The position numbers and the translations under genes are program-made. Below the pieces are notes generated by a model, which searched no databases, had not been told where the DNA came from, and was given only the letters and a program-made list of their open reading frames with translations. This document shows, one piece after another, positions 44,813 through 56,838 of a stretch of 64,000 bases of DNA. The stretch is from Annona cherimola (lineage: Eukaryota > Streptophyta > Magnoliopsida > Magnoliales > Annonaceae), in the NCBI GenBank assembly GCA_030490835.1, contig CM059971.1:126140564-126204563 (forward strand), in the 5' to 3' direction. Position 1 is the stretch's first letter, and the number at the start of each line of letters is the position of its first letter.

Positions 44813-47800
44813 GTCAATTTTGTAAAGGGTAATGCCAAAACCTTTGACCTTTCTATTTTCATAACAAAAGTCCAACCCCATAATGCTCCTGTTACTTTAC
44901 AAGGCCGAAATGCCAACTCTATTGTCCTTCAAAGAAAATGTGTTGAGCCTATCATTTTATTGGGAAAACCTATCAACCTTATGCAAGAGAATCATATTTT
45001 GCATAAATCTCCTATTGTTCAAAGAACATCCTCCAATACTTTTTCTTCAAACCCGAGAACTCCACCCAAAGTAGCGAGTCAACCAACTTTGCCTCACTTG
45101 TCCACAGAAAATGTCTTCATTCCAGTCAACCAACCAACATGCCCACAGTCTAAAAATGCAGAAAAGAACCTCAAAGCCCCTCACATATCTACTCCTAGCA
45201 ACCATCTAAAGCAGTTGTGCCCGGCCACGGAAGGTGAAATATTAATCTTATCAACAAAGCAGACAAACGCCTCAGAAAAAGAAGTGCTAGCCACAGAGCA
45301 CAAATTTCGAGATATTCCTGCACAAGAAAAGCCAAACGAAAAAGACCATCTACAAGTCACAAATGAATTTATCCCTCACACAGACAATCAAGCAGAGGCA
45401 ACTAAAAAGCCTCAACAAACCATCATCAACACAGGCAATGTCGACAAAGTCGAACAGCCAACAAGGTTAGCTCCGGAAGACGCAAAATGCGCAGGGCACA
45501 CAACCGTCATCAATCAACCCACCGCCACAAACACATCTTTGTCAACACATCCACAAAGGATATTTCAAAATGACTAACAGACAGTCTTTACACCAAGCTT
45601 GGCAGGGAAAATACCGACAACCAGCGAAGATAATATTACACAGGGGGCAATATCAGTCTCAAAGTCATTCAAGGCAATGCTCAACAAAAGTGAGATGACC
45701 ACAATAGATAACACACACAAGAAGCAGATTACCAGAACCGCATGTCAGGGAAACATTAAATTCAAGCGACAAGGAAAAAATTACAAACAAAGGTTAAAGG
45801 AAAAAAGGTGGAGGAAAATACATTTATATCATTTCAAAGCATGGGGGCAAACGATTTCGGAGAAAAAGAAAAATTATATCAAGTTACGTCTTGTCTCAAA
45901 CAAAGTTTGGGACCCGGGAGGCAAAGCTACATGAGGAAAGGGATGACATCCAAAAACCGCCTTTCTGCACTCTCTATGAAAATGAAGGCAATCCACAACT
46001 GCTGAACTGCTGTTGCTAGGAAGAGGTTTCGACGACCTAAAAAGTTTCAGAGTTCTACAACAATGCTCGCAAAATGAATTTCCAGACACACTGGCAGACG
46101 CCCCTCAACATGACCAAAAGGGTCGAGAACTCAGAAACAGGTGGAGGACAGATAGGAGAAGAGCTGCAACTACCCCCGAACCGTCTCTTGATCCGTTCAA
46201 AGCAGAAATGCAAGATTTTGTGGAAGATCCATGAAGCATGCAATGAGGAATGCAATTCAACGACTTAACATTTAAAATCCAGATTCGTTGGAGAGAACAG
46301 TGGCGCTGATTACACAAGCTAACAGATCCCTTGAAGCACATAAAGCCCGAAATAAAAGCAAAGAAAGAAAACATCAAGATATGACCAAGGAAAAACATTT
46401 CATTTCATTCAAAGTTACCCAAAGATACATCATGAGCCAAAGGAGAAAGGTCTCCAGTACATTGCTGTCCAAAAAAGAATCTCAAAGAGGGAGAGGGCGA
46501 TACATATGAAAATAACAAAAAAGGGAGGTCTCTACAATCCACTAGCCCCACTCCTCCAATATCAACAAAAAAGAAAAGAAGCAAAAGAGTACACTCGGCG
46601 TTGTCACTGGCGCCTAGCATTTGAAAGTTGGCTAAGGCGCTCCAGGATGACTTCATGTTGATCAATCATCTTCCCCATGGTGGCCAAGGCATCGTATTGG
46701 TATGAGCACAAAGAACCTAAAGCTCCTAACTATGTATGCAAGGCTCGCATATCCCGATAAATTCGTTGTGATCCCATGGAAAGATCCGCAATAGAAACAA
46801 CACCATTCGCGGCAAGACCCCGAGGACGTACACCCGCAACAAGCTGATTCATCCAACTACGTCAGTCTCTAGTCGCCTCGGCTATCGCGGTGGGTATGAC
46901 TCTCAACTCCAAAGCTGTACAACTTGAGACCTCCGTTTGGCAAGGTTGTACCCCTGTTAGCAAGTGGTAAATCGCCCCCATTACCATTGAAATTAGCCAT
47001 GAAGCGGGAAGAGAGCAAACACAAGAACATGAGCAACACAGAAATGAAGCTAATGGTAAATGCAGAGCAAGCAATGCAGAGGAAGCAAATCAGTAAACGT
47101 AGCCACCAAAATGCCATTAAAAAGGGCTTAAATAGAACGCAAAATGACCACCCACCTGCTGAAATGGATGCAGGAAATGGTGATGGCAAGCCTCTCTGCG
47201 AAATGATTTGCAAAAGGAAAATTCGAGAAAAATGAGAAGGAGATCGGACGTGAGGCAATGAGAAGGACGGAAGTCATTAATGGAAAACCCATACCCTTAA
47301 TATCTGCAACAAAAAATCTGGGTCAAAGGGTTGCTTCTGTAGCCGAGCAAGTTGACATTCAACGGTACCAAAGGAGAGGACGATCCGGAAGAAGACAACG
47401 AGCAAAAAGGGGGGAAATCACGGGCAACGCGCTGTAGCATCGAAGGACAAGTGCATAAGAAGCATGGTAAAAAGATTTCAAGTCGAACGGACGAGAAAAT
47501 CCCGCAAAATCTGGAAAATATGGAATGCAACCGCAAAATCCGGATTTCAGTAGCCGGATCACAGAAATAAAGGAGGACGCCGATCGATCTGGAAAGTTTT
47601 TAGGTGTATATATATATAAAAAAAACACAACGTCCTTATGCAGAATTCTCAATGGCCTAAGGCCTACAAACGATCAAGGCATTACAAGAGACGTCAAGAA
47701 CAAGAGCTTTACAAGATTACTACCCTGCAAAAGTAATATATCACATAGATGCATCCAAAGCACAAGACAAGAAGGTTTTCCAAAAATGAACTAATGCTCA

Positions 47801-50059
47801 CGCGGCTTTACATCCAAAAAATGGGCATCCCAAGCATCCAAATTTACAAAAAATACAGTTTGGCCAAAAAGGGAAAAAGATGAAGAAAAGCCTTCAATGC
47901 ATCCCACCGGCAGCTCTAGCTTGAGCAAGGATGTCGCCACCCGAGACCTCGTGACGACCGTCTGAGATGAAATCAGGAGCCCGAACATTACACACATACC
48001 TCGAGTACCACAGATCATAACCTCCTTCTGGCAACTTAAAATTCGCCAACCTCCATCCATCTTGACATTAGTGGAGCTCTTCTATGGAAACCGAGGCCTG
48101 CTTCACGAAGAAATGGTGAACAAGGGGAGACGGGACTCGCTTGTCACCCGTCAACTACCACAACAACCTATCCCCAAAATACCAAGTGGCGCGAACTCCA
48201 TCGGAAAGCAGGAAGCAGCTAGTAGACTCTCCCACCACAGCATTGGCAACAGGATCGTGCATCCACCAAGCATAGGGGCAAGTATAAAATTATCGCACGG
48301 TTATAAAAGAAGGCAACCATCCCGTCAAGCATGAGCAATTTTGAAATAAGAGAAAAGTCATCATGGTAGCCATATCGAGCAAAAACAAGTTTGCAAAATG
48401 CTTCAACTCAAAAGACGAAAAGATGGCAGTCACACACAAAGGCACGAAGAAGAAAAAAAAAAGGAAGACAAGAAGGGGCCACCCCTTTTCCTTATTCAAG
48501 CTACGGACTTCATCATAAAGCGTGACAGAGGAAGCACCACAGAAGGCCAAAAACCACCTTCAACGGACTCCTAAAAAGGAAGGAGAGGACAAAATTACCA
48601 CAACAGAAAGGTCGCTTGAGAGATAATCCTAAGACATCCTCATACTCCACAATTGGCAACAGAAATCAAGGCTTCCCACCCATTCATCATCAAGTAAAGG
48701 TCATATAAAATACCGGCAACTGGCAAATAACGCATAACAACCGAAAAGCAAAAGAGGAATGACAGCATACAAGAGAGTACCGCTCAGCCCAGTAGCCGAT
48801 AGCCGCTGCTCGGACAGGCCCTGAACAGCGCCAGCAAACCCCTTCCAAAGAGCCTGGATGATTGCCGATGGACCCCCGAATCACCCGGGTAATGCTAAAT
48901 CACCCAACAATAATCGCACAGCCACTCCACACCGGTGAACAACCAAAACATAGCATCGACATATGATCAGTAACAAAGATTTAAAAAAAGAGAGACGAAG
49001 AAGGAGCACCCTACAGAAGCGATAGGAGAGGACAAACCTGACCAGCGGAGGCGATCCTGGCGGTAGCAGACGAGCCTTCGACAGTAGCAATAGGACAACA
49101 ACAGTCCCCCTCAATGCTTTCGACAGCAGCAATAGTCACCGGAGAAGACGACCAACGGCAGCAACAGACGAACCCTCGGTGGCAGTAAGCAAGCCCAATC
49201 GGAGCGAGCAATCAACAAACAATAATGCAGGTAAAAGTACAGGTAGAAGGAAGGACACAATTAACAAAGCAAAGAGAAAAAAGGTACCTGTCCAAAGCAA
49301 ACCCACGGTAGGCACTTCCAGAGATCTCAGCAGTTCCAAGTCAAGCTTATACCAATCCTTAGCACGAACAAACTGTAAAAAAAAAGCAGATAAAAAAAAC
49401 AAACAACAAAACAAAACAAAACAAAACAAAAAAGGGGAAAATACCTCAAGCTGCCAAGGAGGAGAACGAACCCACAACAACCGGTAGCGATTGCGACAGC
49501 CGGAGGCGGAGCATAAATCGGCAGCAGCAACAACGTGGCCCGAACAGGCAGCGGTGATGGCAGCCGAAGCAGAAATGAAGGCGGCGATACCAGCAGCAGC
49601 AACAACAGCCGGAAACAAAGGAGATGAAGCGGGAAATGGCGGAAGCAATGGCCGGAGAAGGTAGCCAACCACAGCAGCAAGGCACCTCGAGCGGACCCTT
49701 GACGACACCAACCGTCACCTGCAACCGCGAGCCAACGGCGACAGACGGCGATCCCGGTACACGCCGGAGAATGAGACGACGGCGCACCCAACGTAAAACT
49801 TCAACGGTGAAGGAAAGAAGGGAAACTGAAAAATGGGGTCCACAACCGAACCCTAAAGGCGGGATAAAATCGTAGACGATCCCCCCACAGTCTCCAGAAT
49901 TTACAAAATCGCCCCCCACTTGAGGAAAAGCGCAAAATAGCCCAGCAAGTTTTCGAATTTACAAGACGACCTGTAGGAATCTTTTTGCAAAAGAACCATC
50001 CCCGATTTGCATTTTGCAAAGAAGCCACCGCAAGTTCACAAAAATCGCGAGACGACCCA
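44813..50059 (+). other. pol-less interior of the gag-only element
   Basis: An open stretch 44960-45577 (206 codons) encodes a Thr/Pro/Lys/Asn-rich, low-complexity product (HLSTENVFIPVNQPTCPQSK) without a recognised domain. The remainder is purine-rich on this strand with many short frames on both strands and no motif I can name. From ~49860 to 50059, similar short phrases (GAATTTACAA, CAAAATCGC, GACGACC) recur just before the truncated 3' LTR. Confidence 0.5.
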
Positions 50060-50884
50060 AAAAGCAGGCTTCTCTACAACAACCCATCAGACCTCCACAA
50101 CGGCCCATTTGGAGCAACGGGCTCCAACCAGGTCTAGGTCCAACCACCGCGGGCTCCCATCTACGGCCCAAGGCCTAAAAAGCTCGCTCCACCATCTATA
50201 AATAGGGAGTCAAGCCTCTCTTCTCAACACACTTGGAGAGGGCATCCCAGAGGGGAGGACGGGAGTCTGCAGCAAAGTCCCAGCGTCCCGGTTTTCCCGC
50301 TCTTCGAGCTCCAAGCATCTCTCTCACTTTCCCCTTTCCATTCTCTCTCATTCTCTCAAATCTTTCGTTTTTCTCTTTTCACGCCCGTGTAAACCGCCCC
50401 GGGTTGACAGATTTCACCATATTTGTTTCAATCCGAATGCCAGAACCCGAACTCTGTACGATTAGTGCCTTATTTCATTGAAAATAGGAACTGATCTCCC
50501 TTCGAAGATCAGTGACGACTCCATTTTTTATTTTTTTACGCGCTAGTTTGAGTTAACGCTCCGACGAGGCGGGCGCACGCGGGTCCGCATATTCCAGCAT
50601 AACACGCTACTGTTATGCTGCCGAATTTGTGACTTGATTCGTGTATGAAAAGTCCTGTCTTAGCCGTTATGCCGCCGAATCCACGGAAAAAGGCCCATAT
50701 ACCAAACTATCTAAAATCGTGAATCCTAACATGTTTTACTCCACGTGAATGCAGGAAAACTGAGCCCGCACTGCTGTCTCAGAGGCGTTGAAAGATTGGC
50801 TCAAACCCATCTGACATGGCCCAGATTTTCAAGACGAGAAAAAACCATTTCGAGCTCATCGTAGCGCTCGCGGCGGGTGCTACA
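50060..50884 (+). repeat. 3' LTR, missing about the first 117 bp
   Basis: Similarity to the 5' LTR starts at AAAAGCAGGCTTCTC (42236 in the 5' LTR) and runs to the end. The TGTTGAC start and its preceding polypurine tract are absent. Confidence 0.85.
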
Positions 50885-50944
50885 GCCTCCCACCAAAAAA
50901 TGTTGGAAAGCCATTCAATGTTGGATCTAAATAAAATTAGAAAG

Positions 50945-51565
50945 TCATCTGTGCTGAGAGGTGATAAAATTTTTGAACAAAATTTTTTTTATATAAAAGT
51001 TATTGAAATGAGAAAAAATGATGCGAAATGATAGAAATAATGATGAAAAATAAAGAAGACAAAATTAAAATATATAGGTTAATTGTATAGATAATTGTTT
51101 AAAAATAATTGAAAAGTATGGTAGTTTGTATAAAAAGATGTCAAAAAGTAATTAAAAATTAGATAATTATAGAGGACGCTTGATCTTTTCAGGTCCGTGC
51201 GTCCGGCCCAAAAACCTATTTTTTATTTTTTTATTTTTTTATGGGTAAGTAAATCTAGGTGTATTAAATCTGTAAACTAAGTTTTACCATTTTGGATGTT
51301 TTTAAGTATTTTTTTGGAATTTTAAATACAGTGGCATTTCCGTAATTTTCTGAGATCCAAAAATTACGGAAATGCCACTGTGTTTCAAAATCCAAAAAAA
51401 AATACTTAAAAATCTCCAAAAATAGTAAAACTTGGTTTATATATTTAATACACCTAAATTTACTTACCCACGAAAAAAATAAATTTTCAGGCCAAACGCA
51501 CGGAGCGGGTCGTCCGTCCGACCTGAAAAGATGAGGCTTCATTATAGAGAGTAAAAAGCTTTAGA
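50945..51565 (-). mobile_element. family B MITE split by a family A MITE
   Basis: The left part 50945-51174 and the right part 51541-51565 together make one reverse-oriented family B copy (landmarks TAATGATGAAAAATAAAG, AAATTAAAATATATAGGTTA, TTATAGAGAGTAAAAAGC). The break is the 9-bp duplication attatagag on both sides of the inserted element. Confidence 0.75.
51175..51540. mobile_element. 366-bp fold-back MITE (family A) with 9-bp TSD
   Basis: Ends GACGCTTGATCTTTTCAGGT and, inverted, GAAGCCTCATCTTTTCAGGT are followed by arms of ~165 bases that are almost perfect inverted copies meeting near 51357. TSD attatagag at 51166-51174 and 51541-51549. Target length suggests Mutator-like mobilisation. 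High arm identity marks it as young. Confidence 0.9.
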
Positions 51566-51574
51566 TGGAGGGTA

Positions 51575-51830
51575 TGTTTGGCAAATAGAAAAAAATGTTA
51601 AATTAAAACTTTTCACTCTCCATAATTATCCTATTTTTTAATTATTTCTTCACATCTTTCTATACAACTATTATACTTTTCAATTATTTTTATACAATTA
51701 TTCAAACAATTAATCTATCTATTTTAACTTTATTCTCTTTATTTCTCATTATTATTCCTACCTGTCATATCATTTTCCTTCAATTTAACAACTTTTATAC
51801 CAAAACTTTTCATCCAAAATTTTGTTGTTG
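51575..51830 (+). mobile_element. MITE, family B copy
   Basis: Starts near GGTATGTTTGGCAAATAG with landmarks CTCCATAATTATCC, TTCACATCTTTCTATACAAC and TTTTAACTTTATTCTC. Confidence 0.7.
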
Positions 51831-51834
51831 TTTG

Positions 51835-52085
51835 GCAACGATAAAAAAATATCAAGCTAAAACTTTTCAATATAAAACCCTTCACTCTCTATAACTACTA
51901 TATTTTAAAATTATTTTTTTATATTTTCCTATACGACTATCCTATTTTCTAATCATTTTACACAACTATCCATATAACTAACATATCTATTTTAACTTTA
52001 TTCTCCTTATACTTCATCATTACCGCTATATATTATATAATTTTTTTTACCAATTTAACAATTTTTTCATCCCAAATTTTATAAC
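51835..52085 (+). mobile_element. MITE, family B copy, directly following another
   Basis: Same orientation and landmarks (CTCTATAACTACTATATTTT, CATATAACTAACATATCTAT, TTTTAACTTTATTCTCC). It abuts the promoter region of the Di19 gene. Confidence 0.7.
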
Positions 52086-52578
52086 TTTGAATACTTGGAA
52101 AACAAGCACACCGTATCTTTCTCTTCTCCGTACATATCCGACCACCAAACGGCAAGAAGCCGCGAAACGCGTGGGAAATCCGGGAAATGGAATCTGACCG
52201 CTCATCCAAGTCAATCTCAAACATGCGGCTCAGATTTCATCCCGCCTTTGACGCGATTGGCACACAAAGCCCCGATTATCACGACGGCACGTGTTCCAAG
52301 TAAGACGGTGACATTTCCAAGTCCAACACGCGCGAGTATCATACTCCCTCTCTCACCTCCCCAGCCAGCCGAAGGACGGGAGAGGAGGAGGAGACGGAAG
52401 CTACAAGCCGGAAAGGGGGAGGAAAAAAAAAAACATAAAGAAAGAAAGAAAAATTACCAAAATTCATTGGGAGGAAAAATCTATTGAATTTTGTGGAAGA
52501 GGAGGGAAATCAAATCCATATTTGTATTGTGGATTTCTTTTTTCCTGTTGCTCTTAATCTGGAATCAAAATTTCTTCC

Positions 52579-55500
52579 ATGGATTCCGATCTCTGGTCTT
52601 CTCGCCTTGCAGCCGCAAAACGACACTACGCTCTCCAGCACCATCAAAACCCTCAATCCGGTAAGTTTCTCCATCTTCCAGATCGGAAAAGAAGAAAAAA
52701 TTCCGTCATTTTATTGTCGTTACTGATTTTTTTTTTTCCTTTTTTGGACGTGTCTCGTCTCAGATCGATTGAGCTTCGAGGATTTCGAGGCGGAGGAGGA
52801 GGTCAGGCCTGATTTTCCTTGCCCTTACTGCTACGAGGATCACGACATCGCCTCTCTCTGTACGCACCTTGAAGACGAGCATGCTTTCGAATCCAAAGTC
52901 GCAGTGAGTGATTGTTGGAATTTCAAGTTTTTAAATCTTGTTTTTCTTGTCTGTTGATAATTTTTTTGGGGTCCATCTGGTTTCTGTTTACCTTTTCTAC
53001 TGGGGCATTCTACGGCTCTATTTTTTTGGATGATGTTATAAAGATGAGACCTTTAGCTGCTTGTTGTTGATGATTTGTTTTCTTGATTTGGATATCTCCA
53101 CAAATGCTAGTGTTGGTAATCTGTCATCTCCCATCTACGGAAGACTCGTTGTATTCCTTATGATGCGGGGACTTACATTTTTGTGATGATTGTTGCATGT
53201 GCATCCTTTGATTTGCACAGGATATACAACTTTTCATTTTGCCATTGCTTTTGGGGTGAAATATTGCATATGCCATTCCCCTTAAGCTGAACATCTCACA
53301 TACCGTTTTGTTTCTCTCATCTAAAAACATGCAGTCTTTGCCATTTCATTTTGGTCGAATATTTCACAAATGGTTTTGTTCCTCTTGTTTTATAGCTGTA
53401 GTCCTGATTCTTCTTTGGGTAACCGTCTAGTGCATGGTCGGCTGTTCATTAATCCTTATTGAATACTTGAGCCAGAGACCACTCAGAGTAACAGTATCTT
53501 TTGTGTGATAAAAGCTTTGACCACTCAGAGGGACAGTATCTTTTGTTTGATAGAAGGCTTAGTCATTGCTGTGTTGATTAGAATATCCGGTACAAATTTC
53601 TGTCTATTTTACTGCGAGGATGCCCTACTATCAATTTTCTTCTTCTTCTTCTTGTTTGCCAGAATCCAGGTTGGTCATTTTCTACATCTAGCTGTCATTG
53701 CTTATTCATTTTTTTGTGCCAAAGGCCATAGCAGATGCTAAAAGTGTTAACCTTTAGATTACCTTTTTTCTACGTGCAGGGAAATTGTGTGTGTAAAGGT
53801 TTGTTCTTTCATATTTTCTTTGTTGGGCGATCAATAAAAATATTCATGTTTCTGGGTTTTCTCAATGTCTCATGACCCATGTAGACGATTGAAAGTAACC
53901 ATAGAGCTAAATCTTATAATTGAATTATGGTCTACTAAAATTCAATATTCTACCATCTCGAACCCAATGGGTGGTTAAATTCTTTTCTTTTAGTTGCAGG
54001 TACACTAGTTATACAATTGAGTAATTTTGTTCAGTGGTCTCTTTTCAATTTGGTCGTATCCTTTTTTTCCTTTCCTTCTTTTTTTTTTTTTTTTTTGGTT
54101 ATCTTGCAGTTGTCAGCCGTTTACTTGGAGTGAGTATATCTTACATGACCCTTGCACTTGCTGATTTAAGCCCTCTCAAGAAAGGGACTTCTGAACAATT
54201 GCCATCTGAACAATTGCCATGGTTCTGATAGAAAAAAAAAAAAAAAAACACTCTGCAGTTCTGTGACATTAGCGCGAACATTTTGTTTTGCCTAAAGAAT
54301 GTTCATATTATGTTCTTCTTTTTGTTTTCTTTTTCTGGCTGTTTCTGTCTCGCAGGTAATCTAGTTTTCCCTTTTTTCCCCAGACGGCAGGTTCCTTTTC
54401 TTTTTTTTTTTTCTTTTCCAAAAATTAGATGTGGCTGAGGATCCTTCTGGAATCTGGATGCATGCATGATTCTCAGTTTCATTGGGAAATCCATCCTGAG
54501 TTTTGAACCATTTTTGTCCAGAATCATTGACTATTTTCTTCAGCTCAGAGAGGAAATTGGATTACTTATTCACATATCTGATGATGTAAAAATGGATGTT
54601 GGACCTTGCTCGTCTGATTTTTTATTTTTTATTTTTTATTTTTCTTTTCAAATGACATCAATATTTTTGGCCCAAGCAAGCTGTTAGTAGGTCCTTTCTT
54701 GAAGCTACTACCCTATAGATGTTTTCCTTTTTGTTTAATGATTCAAAGAAATTTGTAGATTATTTAGATGGAAGTTTAAAGTTTGATACAATGTATTGCT
54801 TACTATGACACCCAACTACTTGGCTGTTGCAGGTTTGCCCCATTTGCTCTGTCAAGGTTGCACGGGACATGCTAAGTCATATTACCCTTCAACATGGCCA
54901 CTTGTTCAAGATATCCTTTTCGCTCTGTGGTTATCAGAAGCTAAAATTTTATGACCCTTTGCTTCTCTTATTCTTTGATGATGGGTATAAGATCGTTCTG
55001 AGATGTCAATGTTTCACATGCATCAAATTTGTGTTTCTTTTCACTGGAGATGCATTATGTGTGTGCCCTGGCATGGCAATATTCTGGGACCATAATGATC
55101 TGATTATCATAAGTCACTGATGGTGGTCCCACCATTTGTGGCTTGGATGTTGTATGGTTTGCCAGTTAGTGAAATTGGAAACTAGGCTGCAATCATTCCT
55201 ACCTTAACTGATGATCACTTGCAGAGGCGTCGGAGATTGCGGAGAGTTGCTATTCCGAACAGTCAGGCATTGTCTCTTCTTGGTAGGGATCTCCGAGAGG
55301 CTCATCTACAGGTGCTCCTTGGAGGTGGAGGATATCGATCAAGCAGCACTACTGCATCAAACTCAGTCACTGATTCTTTCCTTTCCTCGCTCGTGTTGAA
55401 TTTCCCTGCATCTGAAGCAGAAGAAATTTCAAAGTCTGCCATTTCTACAGCTGAGGATGCCAACATAAAGAAAGCAGTGCCAGTACAGTCTTGGAAATCA

Positions 55501-56838
55501 AGGTAGGGCAAGCTTTGTCCATTGCAGTAAGGGGTGAAAGGTCATATGTGATAATTGTGCTTGGTTTTGGTTTAAATCTTTATCAGGGTACAATTTTTTT
55601 TTAAAAAAAATACTTGAATCAACTTGCATTATTTTCTTCTCTGTGAACAGCTCCTGAATTTTCAAGTTGATGAAAGAATAATAACCCCATCTTCATAGCA
55701 AATGTTTTACACTGGAGAATCTAAAAATAGGGAGACCATTTATACAAGATCTTGTGCAGTGGACCAAACTACAATAGCTGATATCTCTAAAATATTGTAT
55801 GAAGATCTTGTTGCAGATGGTAGTATTGTTTGAAGGTATCCCATCCCAGATGCTCTTGCCCACACCCACCCACATGACAACATTCATGCACACATGTATA
55901 GCTATATCTGCAAACACAAACGTTCCCATGCCTAACAATGCACATTAACATGAAAACTCGCAAATATGCATGCAGAGACATACAGTAATGGTGGAAAAGT
56001 CCACCGCATCTGGAAATCATCGAAGTGATAGGATGATTACAAGCGTACTGCATACTATCATCCTTCTATTCTAATTGGCTTTCCTCATCCATCATCTCTA
56101 TGGGCATGCTTTAGCCTGCAAAGGGAGGTGGGTTCTGATCATCCGGATTGGTTACACAAATCACGACTTATGGGCTTGCATGTATCGTGCTTACGTTGAA
56201 GCATTAGAAAGCAAAGAGAAAAAAAATTCCTTTGGACTTCTGAGCATAGCCTGTTGCTCTACTTTTTTCATTGGCCATTTGTTCCAACGATTCTGCATGT
56301 CCATTACCAAGGTCAGATGACCAGATTTATCATGAGGGATTGTCTAATTCCTAGTTTGCCTACTCATCTATCTGTTTTTTATTGATTCATTGTCAAAATT
56401 TCCTTCGTTGATAATATCTTCATACAACAATACTTTCAATATTGCGTCACTCAATGAGAATACAAATGTTTACATTTTGCCTTATTGGCATTTAATATGG
56501 AAATAAAAATGTATTTGTCTATAATGCCCATAATCATTGGTGACCACTACTTTGAAAGGTAAAAGTTTCAGTAAGTACTATTATATCCTGGCTACCTTTG
56601 ATTTTGCCATTTACCTGTTTCAGCTGATTTCTTCCAGATATCTATATTCTCCTGATAATTTAAAGTTACTATCCCCATTTTATCTTATTGGGTCTGAAGC
56701 TCTGACCATGTTGGTTTCGCTTTCTGCAGTTTTGAATCTTCGTTGAGTAATGAGGAGAGGGAAAAAAGGATGAGACTGGCTACTGTGAGAGCATCATTCG
56801 TGCAGGATCTACTTCTCTCGACTCTGTTCATCGATTAG
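52579..56838 (+). CDS. DI19: Di19 family zinc-finger protein (5 exons, 230 aa)
   Basis: Exons 52579-52660, 52764-52903, 54833-54910, 55219-55502, 56730-56838 give 230 residues. The start MDSDLWSSRLAAAKRHYALQ is typical of the family. Two unusual Cys2His2 fingers follow: C47-x2-C50 with H62-x4-H67, and C76-x2-C79 with H90-x4-H95. Next comes the basic LQRRRRLRR (101-109), a nuclear-localisation-like segment, and the Di19_C region ending REKRMRLATVRASFVQDLLL. Family members are nuclear, bind DNA and act in drought, salt and ABA or light responses; some are phosphorylated by calcium-dependent kinases. Intron 3 is AT-AC (U12-type). Retaining it gives a 169-residue form ending at 55118-55120, with the fingers but without the basic segment and C-terminal domain. 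Confidence 0.93.
54911..55218 (+). other. U12-type AT-AC intron in the Di19 gene
   Basis: Begins ATATCCTTTT (U12 5' consensus) and ends GATCAC. The branch-site CCTTAAC at 55202-55208 puts the branch A ~11 bases before the end. Splicing joins HLFK to LQRRRRLRR, as expected for Di19 proteins. An AT-AG alternative at 55224 would drop two residues (LQ) but fits the family less well. Confidence 0.92.

Larger units (their letters stand above)
42119..50884 (+). mobile_element. gag-only non-autonomous LTR element (TR-GAG/LARD-like, Tat/Ogre-type gypsy)
   Basis: The 5' LTR 42119-43062 (TGTTGACACC...GGGTGTTACA) and a 5'-truncated 3' LTR 50060-50884 (...GGGTGCTACA) match at ~95% by eye. Perfect duplication gcctc lies at 42114-42118 and 50885-50889. 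The PBS TGGCGACTCCACTGGGGA at 43066-43083 fits plant tRNA-Arg, as in Tat/Ogre elements. The interior has a gypsy-type gag region but no recognisable protease, reverse transcriptase, RNase H or integrase over 5 kb. This is the structure of large non-autonomous derivatives that depend on another element's enzymes. High LTR identity indicates a recent insertion. Confidence 0.9.

Noticed and set aside
49136..49919. Overlapping minus-strand open frames up to 191 codons in the LTR element interior
   Set aside because: They lie on the pyrimidine-rich strand, are Leu/Cys/Arg/Ser-rich in several frames at once, and show no domain; typical of compositional bias.
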